A stretch of 64,000 bases of DNA from Drosophila miranda (lineage: Eukaryota; Arthropoda; Insecta; Diptera; Drosophilidae). Location: contig NC_046677.1 in assembly GCF_003369915.1 (NCBI RefSeq), positions 27,732,913-27,796,912 on the forward strand, read 5' to 3'. The translations under genes and the position numbers were made by a program. Shown here one piece after another: positions 12,642-22,103 of this stretch (within the stretch, counting starts at the first letter, position 1; every line of letters begins with the position of its first letter). The notes below the pieces were generated by a model. That model had not been told where the DNA came from, made no database searches, and was given only the letters and a program-made list of their open reading frames with translations.

Positions 12642-15230
12642 TTAGCTTTCGAAGCAGAAATCATAGTTCTCGGGATCCTCCGGTATGGGTGGTGGATCCT
12701 TGCTGATATCAACACCCTCTGTATCGAGCAGACGCAGCTTAATCTCCATTGAGAGCAGTGTATCGAAATCTTCGTTCTTTTGCTTGCTGACCATCGGCTG
12801 GCCGAGCAGGGCATTGATGCCGTCCGTCCAGTAATTGAATATGCTCTCGTCAGGGGCCACAAAATCCAGTGTCGAGTGGTCCATGTTCTCAAACGTTATG
12901 GAGAACGCCAAATTCACTGCTGACTTGCGTATGCGTGTCTCCTTCATGTGCGGGCACTCCTTGCCCTCCAACAGCTGCTTGATTTCGCTGATGGGCAGCT
13001 TCTTGGGCAGCTCCTCCAATGTTGGTATGTTCTTCTCATCGCAGTCTCCATAATGGATGACTTTGTGGTTGGGCGACAGACGGGCATACCAGAACTTGTC
13101 TTTGGTTCGTGTTCCACGCAAATACTTGGAGAAACGAGTACCTACCAACCATTGAGAACGATTAAGTATACTAAATTAAAACACTTTGCATAGACGCATG
13201 GATGTCTTACCTTCTATCAAAAATGATAGACGCTGTTGCTTGATTAGCTCCAGAATGTGTGGCGATATCTTCTCCTTCAGTTTGACAATGGCCGAGGCTG
13301 TGGAATCGCACTCTTCCTTCGACGTGCGTTCCTGCTGACGCAGGGTTGTGATTTGCTGATAGGGGAGTAGAGCTATCTTATTGCGAAAGTCCTCCAGATT
13401 CTCTGGTCTACATTTTAGAGTGCGCTGAATTTGCTCCCGCACCACACTGAAGGTGGTGGTGAAGTCTTCCGCTGTGGCTCGCATGTCCTTCCATGTTCGA
13501 TTCAAAGTTATGACGCAAATACAAAAGAACTCCTCGAAGGGGGAGTCGTGGGTAAAAAACATGGGCTGAAAATCGCCGGATTGTTCGGCAGGCGGTTCAC
13601 CAATTCGCAGAATGTCGCACAGAACCTTCACCAGTTCAATGGAGGTCCGTCCAAAGGGACATTCGTGCTCGTCCGCGCGGCATGAGTTCTCTCGCACAAT
13701 CTTTGCGTATTGCTGGGTGTAGTTGCGGGCAAAGTACACCATGCAGTCGAGGGCCAGAATGCCTGAAATACAATATTCTGGACTATCGTTTTATTTGGCT
13801 TTGCATCACATACCTGGGGGCGTTTCTATAAAGTCCTGAGCGGGGTTGATGTCGCACTTGAAGCCCAACTTTTTGTAGTACTGGGAAAAGTTTATATTCC
13901 CAGCCCCCGATCCGCCGCCTCGACGAATGTGGTCGTCATTTTGACTCAGGGCAGTGGTGTGGTCATCAAAGGCAATGCGACGCAGCTCCTTGATTTTATC
14001 ATGGGCATCCTGATCTTGGGCATTCATCTTCATACGCATGCGCTTCTCCAAAAGGCCCAAAGTCAACGTTTGGAGCACATACAGTTGGTGGGTCATCTCC
14101 GTACCGAGCCCATTACCAATCAAGGCCAGGCGGAACTGCTTGGCGCTTATAGTGTTTGCAATCGTTCGCCTGCGAGCCTCATCTGCCTTGACAAACAGAG
14201 CATTTAGCAGTGCTATGGCATTCTGGCGCATCACTGGCGAGTTGACCTCCTGGAGAAGCCGCAGAATATCCTGCAACTTGATGTCTTCCGCCACCAGCAC
14301 GTGTTTGCTGCTGCACTGAACGATATTTTCCAGATTAGAGAGGGCGCTCTCTCCACAGTTCGTTGGATATTTTTGGAAATTTCTCACAATCTCAATATTT
14401 CGTGCGACAAATGAGTTCTCGGGCACTTCCCAGGACACCGTGCCATGCTCCATTAGCTCGACAAAGCTGCTCAAGCTGTACTTGAGGATCTCTTCGTTAT
14501 TCTGGCTGACATCTTCAATCATCTTAATGAGTATGTCCAGACCCTTCTCCTTAATAAATTCCAATGCAAATGTGTGATCGGTGCTCAGCGATGTGAGATC
14601 CTTAAGTCGCAGGACCTTCTCCTGAGGGCTACCATTGAGCAGCGTTTCCATGGCATCGCTGGCCGACTTTGACGGCGAGTACTGCAACTGCAGTACAGAG
14701 CCATTCTTGATCTCGTTTCGGTTCTTCTCCGTCACATATTTCTTGTTGTTTGACTCGCAAAACTGCAGCGCGTAATTCTGGTGGTCGCTGATGGACCAGC
14801 CGTTGCATATATCCTGGATTTTGCCTGCAAGCCAAGAGATATGCACATCATGAGACACACTGATAATAAAAACCTTACTTGCTGTTGCGGCCATTGCGGT
14901 GCATTTTAATGAAGGCTTGGGCCTGCGCTGACATCACGATAAGAGTCTGAACCAGTAAGGGCGTTGGTTTAAGGTTTTCGTTGTTTGTTGTTCAAGTCAC
15001 ACCAAACAGAGAATATTACTGCTTTATGGGACTATACCTATATGTGCCGTAGCCCGTACGTATTGTTCTGATTCTAAAACTAGCAATTGCTTTTAATTAT
15101 TCAGTTTTATTGACATACTTGCAAGCGGATGTCTCTGATCCAGGTTTATCAACTGCGCCATATGATTTTCCCTCTCTACGGCTATCTTCACTATGTGCGA
15201 GTCCTTCACCGTCGTTTTTTTCGGTATCAT
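12642..15230 (-). CDS. Ced-12: Ced-12/ELMO engulfment protein
   Basis: ELMO-family scaffold that, with the DOCK protein Mbc, forms a two-part exchange factor for Rac in cell-corpse engulfment, myoblast fusion and cell migration. Exons: 15119-15230, 13814-14824, 13211-13762 and 12642-13141. Phases 1, 1 and 1 match, giving 724 residues, the length I recall for the fly protein. The N-terminus holds a Ras-binding-like domain (HIVKIAVERE to VLQLQYSPS), then armadillo-type helices, the ELMO domain (ILALDCMVYFARNYTQ; HECPFGRTSIELVKVLCDIL), a PH domain (KDKFWYARLSPNHKVIHYGD) and the C-terminal PPPIPEDPENYDFCF, a proline motif expected to bind the DOCK SH3 domain. A second possible first exon lies at 14879-14894. 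Confidence 0.95.
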
Positions 15231-15269
15231 TTTGTCACTGTTTTTAGTAAAATTTATTTAGTTAATTAT

Positions 15270-15600
15270 TATTATTTAGCAAGAGCAGTGTGACCGCAGA
15301 TGTATCAATAAAATATACCGTCCGACTCTCAGAAATATACCGAAACATGAGACCATTTTAAAAATATACCGTAAATATACTGACCAACTCAAGTTCTATT
15401 ACACATATTCCTCGATTTTGATCTTCCGTGGAATATTACTATATATATAGTTAGCCATGCCCACATAATTTTATCCGATTAATTAAACTATTCTCAACTT
15501 GACTGGCTTATTTTAAACACATGCCTTTATTGGATTTCAATATACCTTTGAAAATGAAATTGAATAGATTGATAAAATTGATCAAATATACCGTGGACGG
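15270..15600. repeat. Dispersed repeat A copy 2 and Ced-12 promoter motifs
   Basis: Starts with CAGTGTGACC (15286-15295), an exact reverse match to motif 1 (M1BP site), 56 bases upstream of the Ced-12 ATG. It continues with ATATACCG strings and then aligns for about 300 bases with 1242-1485 plus 1738-1790. The Aldh pseudogene begins immediately after it. The repeat therefore serves, or replaces, the Ced-12 promoter and also borders gene debris. Confidence 0.65.
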
Positions 15601-16568
15601 CCGTTTTGAAGACCAGCGGCGCCCTTTGGCGCAGTTTTGGCCCACTATTCCGCGCTGCCTCATCCCCCAGACCACCCCGGAGCAACAATCCGACCACAGA
15701 GAAGACCAACGCTGGATATGGATCTCCCAACGGCCATCAAGAATCTGCGCGATTTTGCCGACTGATCATTCGCTGGAACTTCCTCATTCTGATGAAGGCC
15801 TGGAAGCTGGGACCCACACTGGCTACCGGCAACACCATCTTCCTAAAGCCAGCTGAGCAGTCGGCGCTGCCCTAGCCAAGCTCATCCAACTGGCATCCGG
15901 CCACACGAACCTGAAGCGCGTGACCCTGGAGTTGGGCGGAAAGTCCCCCAACATTATCCTTTCTGGCTCTATCCGTGGAGACGGCCCAATTCGGCCTCTT
16001 CTTAAACATGGGCCAGTGCTGCTGTGCCGGCTCTCGCAACTTTGTGGAGGATAAGATCTACGACGAGTTCGTGGAGCGCAGTGCAGAGCGTGCCAAGAAG
16101 ATGACCGTGGGCAATCCCTTAGATCTGAACACCGAGCAGGATCCCCAGATCAACCAGGAGCAGATGGATAAGATCCTTGGCATGATCCAGCAGGGCGACA
16201 AGCTGGTAGCCGGCGGTAGCCGTCCCGAAGGCCTTCCCGGCTATTTTGTCCAGCCAACGGTGTTCGCCGGTGTCCGAGACAACATGCCCATTGCCCGCGA
16301 GAAGATATTCGGGCCCGTCCAGCAGCTGATTCGATTCAAGAAGCTCGACGAGGTCATCGAACGTGCCAACAACTCGGAGTACGTCCTTGCCGCCGCTCTC
16401 TTCACCAAGGATTTGGACTATGCCAACTAAATTGTCGGTTGCCTGCGTGCCGGCACTACAATGCCCTGGCTGGCCAGGCTTCCTTCGGACGAGAACGGGG
16501 AGTATGCACTCTCCAACTACACGGAGGTCAAGAGCGTCATTGTGAAGGTTCCACAGAAGAACTCCTAA
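15600..16568 (+). pseudogene. Aldehyde dehydrogenase (Aldh-like) pseudogene
   Basis: Pieces of an NAD-dependent aldehyde dehydrogenase in order but interrupted. The readable segments are [13 protein letters not shown]-like (15723-15765, then a stop), [19 protein letters not shown] (15810-15855), [21 protein letters not shown] (15877-15942, with the active-site Glu region), [10 protein letters not shown] (16008-16037, with the catalytic Cys) and a long open stretch to DLDYAN (16427). There the frame stops before IVGCLRAGT. A deletion then removes the VNTYNVLAAQAPFGG region, and the tail ENGEYALSNYTEVKS closes at 16568. At least two frame changes and three deletions are present. The close similarity to mitochondrial Aldh suggests a fairly young copy. 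No promoter is visible. An intact parent gene is not in the window. Confidence 0.88.
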
Positions 16569-16785
16569 GAAGGGACTGTCCTGGACAGGGACATTAGCCT
16601 TAAGCTCACATTTACTCGATCTACATTTCTATATAGACAAACAATATGATTCTATTTGTGAAGAAAATCTTGAAGATTCGGATAGTCCGCCCATCATTAG
16701 TTCCCATTTAAAATCACTGATTTATATATATATGTATATATGTACGTATATTTAAAATCTTAAAAAATAAACTTCTTACTCTACC

Positions 16786-17845
16786 TTAATTATATATAAC
16801 GGTTACAATTCCTACCACGCGGGAAAAAAATTGTATTGCCGCCCGTGTGTCGGTGAATTTATCCCCATCTATAACGTGGATAAATTTAAGAATATCGTAC
16901 ACATGGGAGGTGAGGATGAATCCACGCAGCTCGAGATTGGAGCTATTGACTCTGCTCAAGTTAAGAGGTGTTGACGATTTCGCGAAGTTCAGCGCCAATA
17001 GCTTTTTTAAGTTTAAAACTTCGTTTGAATTAAACTCCTCTAGTTCATTTGGCGTGCTGCTGGTTATTTCTGTAAACTTCTGTTCCCATGTGTTTCGGTC
17101 AAAGGTGCTTCCGTAAATTTTGCCTAATCTATCCACCGTATCTTTATACCGCGTGACCAATTTCTTCTTCATATGGACTTCGTCCCACAGGACCGGGAAA
17201 TAGTTTGCGACATACTGCAGCGACTTCAAATTGGCCCTGCACCTGTTCGATATTACGCCGCACACATTTTGGGCTAAGCCCAGGTTGAAAATTGAAGTGA
17301 CTACGACTTTTAGTCCTTCATATATCTCATTGCTGCCCAAAACGTGCACGTCTGTAGGGACCACCTGCAGGTACAGAAACTTGAATTTTGTGCCGTCCAT
17401 ATTTGCAGTTGCAATGGCCAAAGATTTCCAGCGGCTGAGAAGCACCTGTAAATATACTACTTAATACGATATAAAGAGACGGTTAAAAGGGAACTTACGT
17501 TGGGTACGTGCCTGAAATGAAACTCATCGAAAATGAGGACAAAAGGCTGCTCCCTGAAAAATTGCAAGTTTGACACCATGTTGATAAGCCCACAGTTCAG
17601 CTCTATCAAGTGGCACTGCCGCTCCACGTATCTGATGGCTCGCCGCACATCGTGTCCACGGGCAGCCAATAGCGGGTGGCGTGTGAAAACCTCTTCCAAA
17701 TTCATTTTACACCGATTTAAGTGAACGCGGTCGCAGTCTAGTTGGAAATGGCGACAGTCAAAGTGTACATAGGTGTTCGTCTGGTCAAATCCCAAGGCGG
17801 CACACAGTGGGCCAAAAACGGTCAATCCTGTCTCGTTCTTTCCAT
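16786..17845 (-). CDS. Unrecognised two-exon gene
   Basis: Exon 1 (17499 to about 17845 or beyond) and exon 2 (16786-17445) are joined by a 53-base intron with consensus GTAAGT and TTTACAG borders, phase 0 on both sides. The protein has about 335-350 residues, well mixed in composition, with a FVLIFDEFHF segment just before the splice and RSLQYVANYFPVLWDEVH-like text later. The frame is open up to an AT-rich run at 17868-17935 but has no ATG before 17705 (NLEEVF follows). The real start is therefore either 17705 or on an unseen upstream exon, perhaps through the AG at 17853. I do not recognise the family; a lineage-specific gene or a domesticated transposon protein are both possible. Intact frame plus a correctly phased intron argue that it is, or recently was, a functional gene. 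Confidence 0.6.
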
Positions 17846-17867
17846 GGGTCTTTTGTTTTGTTTCCAA

Positions 17868-17935
17868 TAATATATATAATATAATATATGTAATATATAT
17901 AATATATATGTATGTATAATCGCAATTTGAAAATT
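17868..17935. repeat. AT-rich TATA/ATATAT microsatellite
   Basis: Nearly pure TATATAATAT-type run directly upstream of the open part of the unrecognised minus-strand gene. Confidence 0.8.
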
Positions 17936-17943
17936 GTTTAAGC

Positions 17944-18258
17944 TTGACCCACTGTGCGGCAGTTAGATCAGAACTCTTGCTTCCCTTTCGCTCTCATTGC
18001 AACGAAAGGAAAATTTGCAATCCTTTTTGAGCTGCTTCCGAGCTCGAAGATGAGGATGAAGAAATGGTTAAAAATGGCTAACGCGACAGCGCACAGTGGC
18101 CAACACGGCCAATCTCTAGTTTTTCCTATGTTTGTTGTAATATGGCAACCAAATGGGCCGCTTCACCCACTGTGCAGCAGTCAGATCAGAATTTGCAACG
18201 GAAAATTTGCAATCCTTTTTGTGCTGCTTCCGAGCTCGTAGATGAAGAGGAAACATAA
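17944..18258. repeat. Diverged direct duplication in a divergent intergenic region
   Basis: 17946-18065 and 18164-18258 are copies of one segment. Both contain CCACTGTGC-GCAGT-AGATCAGAA, GGAAAATTTGCAATCCTTTT and GCTGCTTCCGAGCTCG-AGATGA. The second copy lacks about 25 bases found in the first. The duplication lies between two divergent ORFs and may represent a repeated promoter or the ancient first exon of one of them. Confidence 0.75.
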
Positions 18259-18375
18259 TGGTGAAAAACGACGCCGCGGATACAGCAAATCTAAGCGGGT
18301 CCATGGACTGAGTTGTTTGGCCAATTTCGGCGGTAAAAATTCGAATAAAATCTATTTAAAGGAATCTTTATCAGA

Positions 18376-19380
18376 TTGGAAATTGAAATTAAATTTAAAG
18401 TGGAGCTGAAGACGCCGACAAAGGCGTCCTCGTCGGCTGCGCAGCAACCTGGGAACGCCACTGCAATAGTGAATAGGACAAAAGTGGAGCTGAAGACGCC
18501 GACAAAGGCGTCCTCGTCGGCTGCGCAGCAAGCTGGGAACGCCACTGCAATAGTAAATCGGACAAAAGTGGAGCTGAAGACGCCGACAAAGGCGTCCTCG
18601 TCGTCCTCGTCGGCTGCGCAGAAAGCTGGGAACGCCACTTCAATAGTGAATGGGACAAAAGTGGAGCAGAAGATGCCGTCAAATGCAGGCAGTGTCGTGG
18701 AGGATGCCCCCAATGAGTATGCCTTCAGTGAGGATGTACCTTGGGAGGATGCCCCTAGTGAGGATGCACCGGCTCCGACTTCGTCGCTTATCAGCTTTTG
18801 CGCCTTTCCACCGACTGTAAACACTGCGAAGCCAAAGATGCCCATGGGGTACCGGCCAATCCAGGCGCGTACAGGGGGTACGCCCAGCAGCGTATTTGGG
18901 ACTATAATGGCGGCATCTTCCTCCAACCACTACAGTGCAGGGTCTGAAGTGAATCAGCCCTTTGCGACCAACACGGCTGCCGTCATTTTAAGGGAAGTTG
19001 GGGCGACGGCGGTGCTGCAGCGCGTGGGCCGACCGGAGCCCCTGACTCCGAATCTAAGAAGAACGGCCATAAATGCCATCGCCGACCATTTCGTTATAAA
19101 AAAAATTCCACTGTCGATAAGCAACTGCCGGAATTTGGAGATCAAACTCCTGAGTCTTTTTCCCGGGGAACAGGAAAGCGACTACAAAGTGAGCGATCGG
19201 AGCCGAATGTATGTCAGGTACAACAACAGGAAGCGGCTAGAAAAGCACCATGCTAATATACGACGGAAGCTCATCTGGACCCCAACGACGACTGAACCAT
19301 TGTCGCCGAAGTCATCGGTGGCCTCATGGTCCCAGACACTGCCGGTTGCATTTGACGAGGTGCCAGACGATATGGAGTAG
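18376..19380 (+). CDS. Unrecognised ORF with three 84-bp internal repeats and a conserved-looking C-terminal domain
   Basis: Open for 334 codons. Residues about 9-100 are three tandem copies of a 28-residue unit beginning KVELKTPTKASSS and ending IVNRT, followed by a decayed fourth copy. The middle is acidic (EDAP repeats). The last 120 residues (LTPNLRRTAINAIADHF to NNRKRLEKHHANIRR) have the pattern of a small helical domain seen in many insect and fish proteins of unknown role (LFPxE...Y...RYxNxRR), by memory. The frame begins with TTG; no ATG precedes the repeats, and the first in-frame ATG lies after them near 18674. An upstream exon through the acceptor TTTATCAG at about 18375 is likely. 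It is divergent from the unrecognised minus-strand gene and separated by the duplicated segment. Confidence 0.5.
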   Translation: MEIEIKFKVELKTPTKASSSAAQQPGNATAIVNRTKVELKTPTKASSSAAQQAGNATAIVNRTKVELKTPTKASSSSSSAAQKAGNATSIVNGTKVEQKMPSNAGSVVEDAPNEYAFSEDVPWEDAPSEDAPAPTSSLISFCAFPPTVNTAKPKMPMGYRPIQARTGGTPSSVFGTIMAASSSNHYSAGSEVNQPFATNTAAVILREVGATAVLQRVGRPEPLTPNLRRTAINAIADHFVIKKIPLSISNCRNLEIKLLSLFPGEQESDYKVSDRSRMYVRYNNRKRLEKHHANIRRKLIWTPTTTEPLSPKSSVASWSQTLPVAFDEVPDDME

Positions 19381-19630
19381 AACCAAAAAAAATGGATTTT
19401 TCTAAAGAATCCTCGTTTAATTTCATTAATATTTCTATCAACATAAGACTTTTTATTTTCAACTTACAAAATTCCTAAAATAAATATGAATATTATTTTT
19501 AAAATCAAAACAATTTCGCCGTAGTTTCCTGATTTTCATAGTTCAATGTGAGGGGATATGGTCCCCCAGCAATGGCAATGTGTATTCTGGCTGCTTTTTT
19601 GCCTGTGCTGTGCCCCTTAGTTAGTGGCAG

Positions 19631-20367
19631 GTACTCATCTCTTTTGGCTGCTCTTTCCACCCGAGACGCCGCTGCAATCAACGCGGGTGCCCTACGAGGA
19701 GTCTAGCGTATACTGTCTGGACAACTTCTATGCCCCTGCGCGGGATAAGCTGCCGCGGTTGCTGGAGTATAGCGATCAGGCCTACCAGTGCACACTGCAG
19801 CCAGGCGATGTTCTCATCGTGCCCCGTCACTGGTGGCACTATGTGGAGGCGACGGAGACATCGCTCAGTCTCAACTACTGGGTGACTCTCAAGGACGACA
19901 TGGACCTGGCCCTGGACGAGTTTCTGGTCAACCACATTGTCGAGAGCTTTGTCAAGGGCGAAAGTGAACAGACGAAGCAGTATCTACTGAATCCCAATCA
20001 ACTGGAGGACATATCCTCGACGCCCAGCGAACTGTTTGCCCAGTTCCAGCAGGCTGTACAGAATGCCGAGAGCGAAGAGCACAAACGGAAGCAGTGGGAA
20101 ACCGATTACTTGACTCAATCCAACTTTAGGGAGCTCCTCACTAGAGTGCGTCTCACCGTTCGCCCCCTGGAGGTGATGCCCAAGGAGGAAAACAAGCTCT
20201 TGCTGGAGTCCAACTCGAAGCGGCTGCAAACAGAGACGAGAACTGATGCTGAGAGTTTGCCGATCAGCTCCACATTGAAACTGCTCATCAGCAGTATGTG
20301 TGCCCCACGCACCATTGCGGGCATGAAACGAGAGTTCTTTCGGAGACTGAGACAGGGCGAGGCGTAA
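19631..20367 (+). CDS. 3' half of an HSPBAP1-like JmjC-domain gene, 5' end missing
   Basis: Encodes the C-terminal 245 residues of a cupin/JmjC protein close to human HSPBAP1: FPPETPLQSTRVPYEESSVY, then LQPGDVLIVPRHWWHYVE, whose His is the third iron ligand of the JmjC fold, then a helical tail. The upstream part that should hold the HxD iron-binding motif is absent. The frame enters through a good acceptor (GTGGCAG at 19624-19630), but no matching coding sequence is seen upstream before the unrelated ORF ending at 19380. The reading frame is clean to its stop at 20367, which is unusual for a fragment this long. Either a 5' exon lies far away or this is a recent truncation. Confidence 0.65.
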
Positions 20368-20609
20368 TAGCACTAAAAACTTTTATTGTGATACGTGATA
20401 ATATTTTTGTTGCATATATGATATTAAAATCCAAGAAGCCATCAACATGTATGATACTATTGCGAGCAAACGAACGAAAGCCGAAACAGAAAAAGAACAC
20501 AGAGCATTAAATGCCATGACCACCAATTGCCGCTTCTCTACGATCCGGGACTCATGGAAGAGACCTTGGTTAAACCACAGTGTGGCTATAAATACGGGTT
20601 AGATGCAGT

Positions 20610-20986
20610 TTACCATCCTGGTGGCCTCTGGTTGGGATAGCCGCCTTGCTGTTGAGGAGCATAGCTGCCAGGATAGGTGCCATAGTGCCCAGGTGGTGGT
20701 CCTTGTGGATAGCCCCCGGATACTGAAAATCTGCAAATGAAAAGCATTCGCATAAGTGGGGATGCAAATTCCATCGATTATCAGTACTTACTGCCAGGAT
20801 ATGGGAGCGTGGCGTATGGATTGAAGCTCTGGGGCATCGGTGGCGGCACATACGCTGGATATGGCACTCCTGGCTGGGCGCCATATGACACTGGCATGCC
20901 ATGTACCTGGGTAGGATACGGCATATTGGCAGCAGCTGCCGCAGCCGGTACGCTGGGAGCAGAACCAGCTGGATTGGATGGAATGT
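20610..20986 (-). pseudogene. Pro/Tyr-rich C-terminal tail fragment with frameshift
   Basis: Two exon-like blocks, 20792-20986 and 20610-20730, with good splice borders (CCGACAG acceptor at 20987, GTAAGT donor at 20786-20791, TTTGCAG acceptor at 20731). They read as a proline, tyrosine and alanine-rich tail ending PQSFNPYATLPYPGS and then GGYPQGPPPGHYGTYPG. The spliced phase is 1, but the second block is open in the Pro/Tyr frame only if one extra G is present in the G-run near 20713. That points to a one-base deletion and a dead fragment. The upstream exons are missing. The tail resembles IST1-type ESCRT proteins, but this is a guess. It keeps its intron, so it is not a retrocopy. Confidence 0.5.
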
Positions 20987-21404
20987 CTGTCGGATGGGTG
21001 AAAAAACAAAATGTTGGTGCAGCAACATGTTTTGCAATGCTTTTTTGACGATTTTCATTGGCCGAGAGCAAAAATCGCGTCGACCTGTTTTAACCGGTTC
21101 GTAGTTTGGCGGTATATTTAAAAAAACTAAGTTTATATGGATATATTATATGTGGTGTATATCAAGTACATATTTAAACTAACTTATCAGTACCAATTTT
21201 AATAGTATTTAAAGTGACTAACATCTTGAATAGCATGATGACAGGAAACGGCAGCGACAGAATGTTCGGATCTGTCGTGCTAATATTACCCAATAATTGG
21301 GCATATTCACCCTAAGTAGTAATTTAAGTACATAATATTAAAGTATGGAATGAGAATCATTGTTGTTAACCGGTTAAAGGAGACCCTTACCCGATTCAAG
21401 TTCG
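20987..21404. other. Gap with no gene
   Basis: Includes the former intron of the Pro/Tyr-rich fragment, a GGCGGTATATTTAAAA string near 21108 that recalls repeat A, and AT-rich DNA. Nothing else is supported. Confidence 0.4.
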
Positions 21405-21565
21405 GTTATACGAGTGGATACGAGTGGTGTGCGCCAAATAGAAATTGTTTGAAAGTGAATGAGCGGAAGGGATTTAAATGCAATCTATTGGAATAAATGA
21501 TAGACGTAAGTACGATTTGTGAGCGAAAATTCACAAACTCCACGCCGAAGCTGCTTCTAATAAGA
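21405..21565. repeat. Dispersed repeat B copy 2
   Basis: Matches 1580-1740: GAGTGGTG-GCGCCAA-TAGAAATT, GGATTTAAATGCAATC, TTGGAATAAATGA and TACGATTTG-GAGCGAAAATT. Together with repeat A it links three positions in the window: beside Snx1, beside Ced-12 and here. The family is not recognised. Confidence 0.7.
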
Positions 21566-21923
21566 ACACACGATCCAATATTGATATGGATAGGAGCTAC
21601 CAAAATATGTTTTGTATTTTTATTACCGTATTAATAAACAAAGAACTTGGTGAATTAGAATTAGCAAATTATCTATCTTTCGTGAATAATTTATAAACAT
21701 GCCTTTAAGTGTTTGCATCTAAATTAAATAATCATTTTGTAATAAAATTGTTTAACAATGTGACTTACATTTGTATAGAAGGCTATTGCGACAAGTTCAT
21801 CTATTGGATGCGGTCGATATGAAATATGAAATCCTCTCAGCTTTGGTCAGGTCGCCACGTGACACCATATCAATATAAGATAGCTTTTGATTATCTTTTT
21901 CGATATCGTCTAGTAAAAATCTT

Positions 21924-22103
21924 TTAATTATATGTATATCCAGATATGTACTGGATGGCATCCTCATTCAATTGGTTATCTTCTTCCTCTTTTTCTCCGG
22001 TTGTGGTAGCCATGCTTTCGACGCCGTCCCACTTCGACTCCTCTTCGAAAACATTAGCTTCCTTATCCACATCATTGTTTATTTTCAACTTCAGGGCGTA
22101 GAA
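21924..22103 (-). pseudogene. Short coding-like remnant, possibly from a DNA transposon
   Basis: A 59-codon minus-strand stretch reading FYALKLKINNDVDKEANVFE and later EDAIQYISGYTYN before a stop. The frame is broken upstream, at the FYAL end. A YI-x-GY motif near the C-terminus occurs in several transposase families, but this is too short to assign. The text is charged and not repetitive, so it does not look like random AT-rich DNA. Confidence 0.3.
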
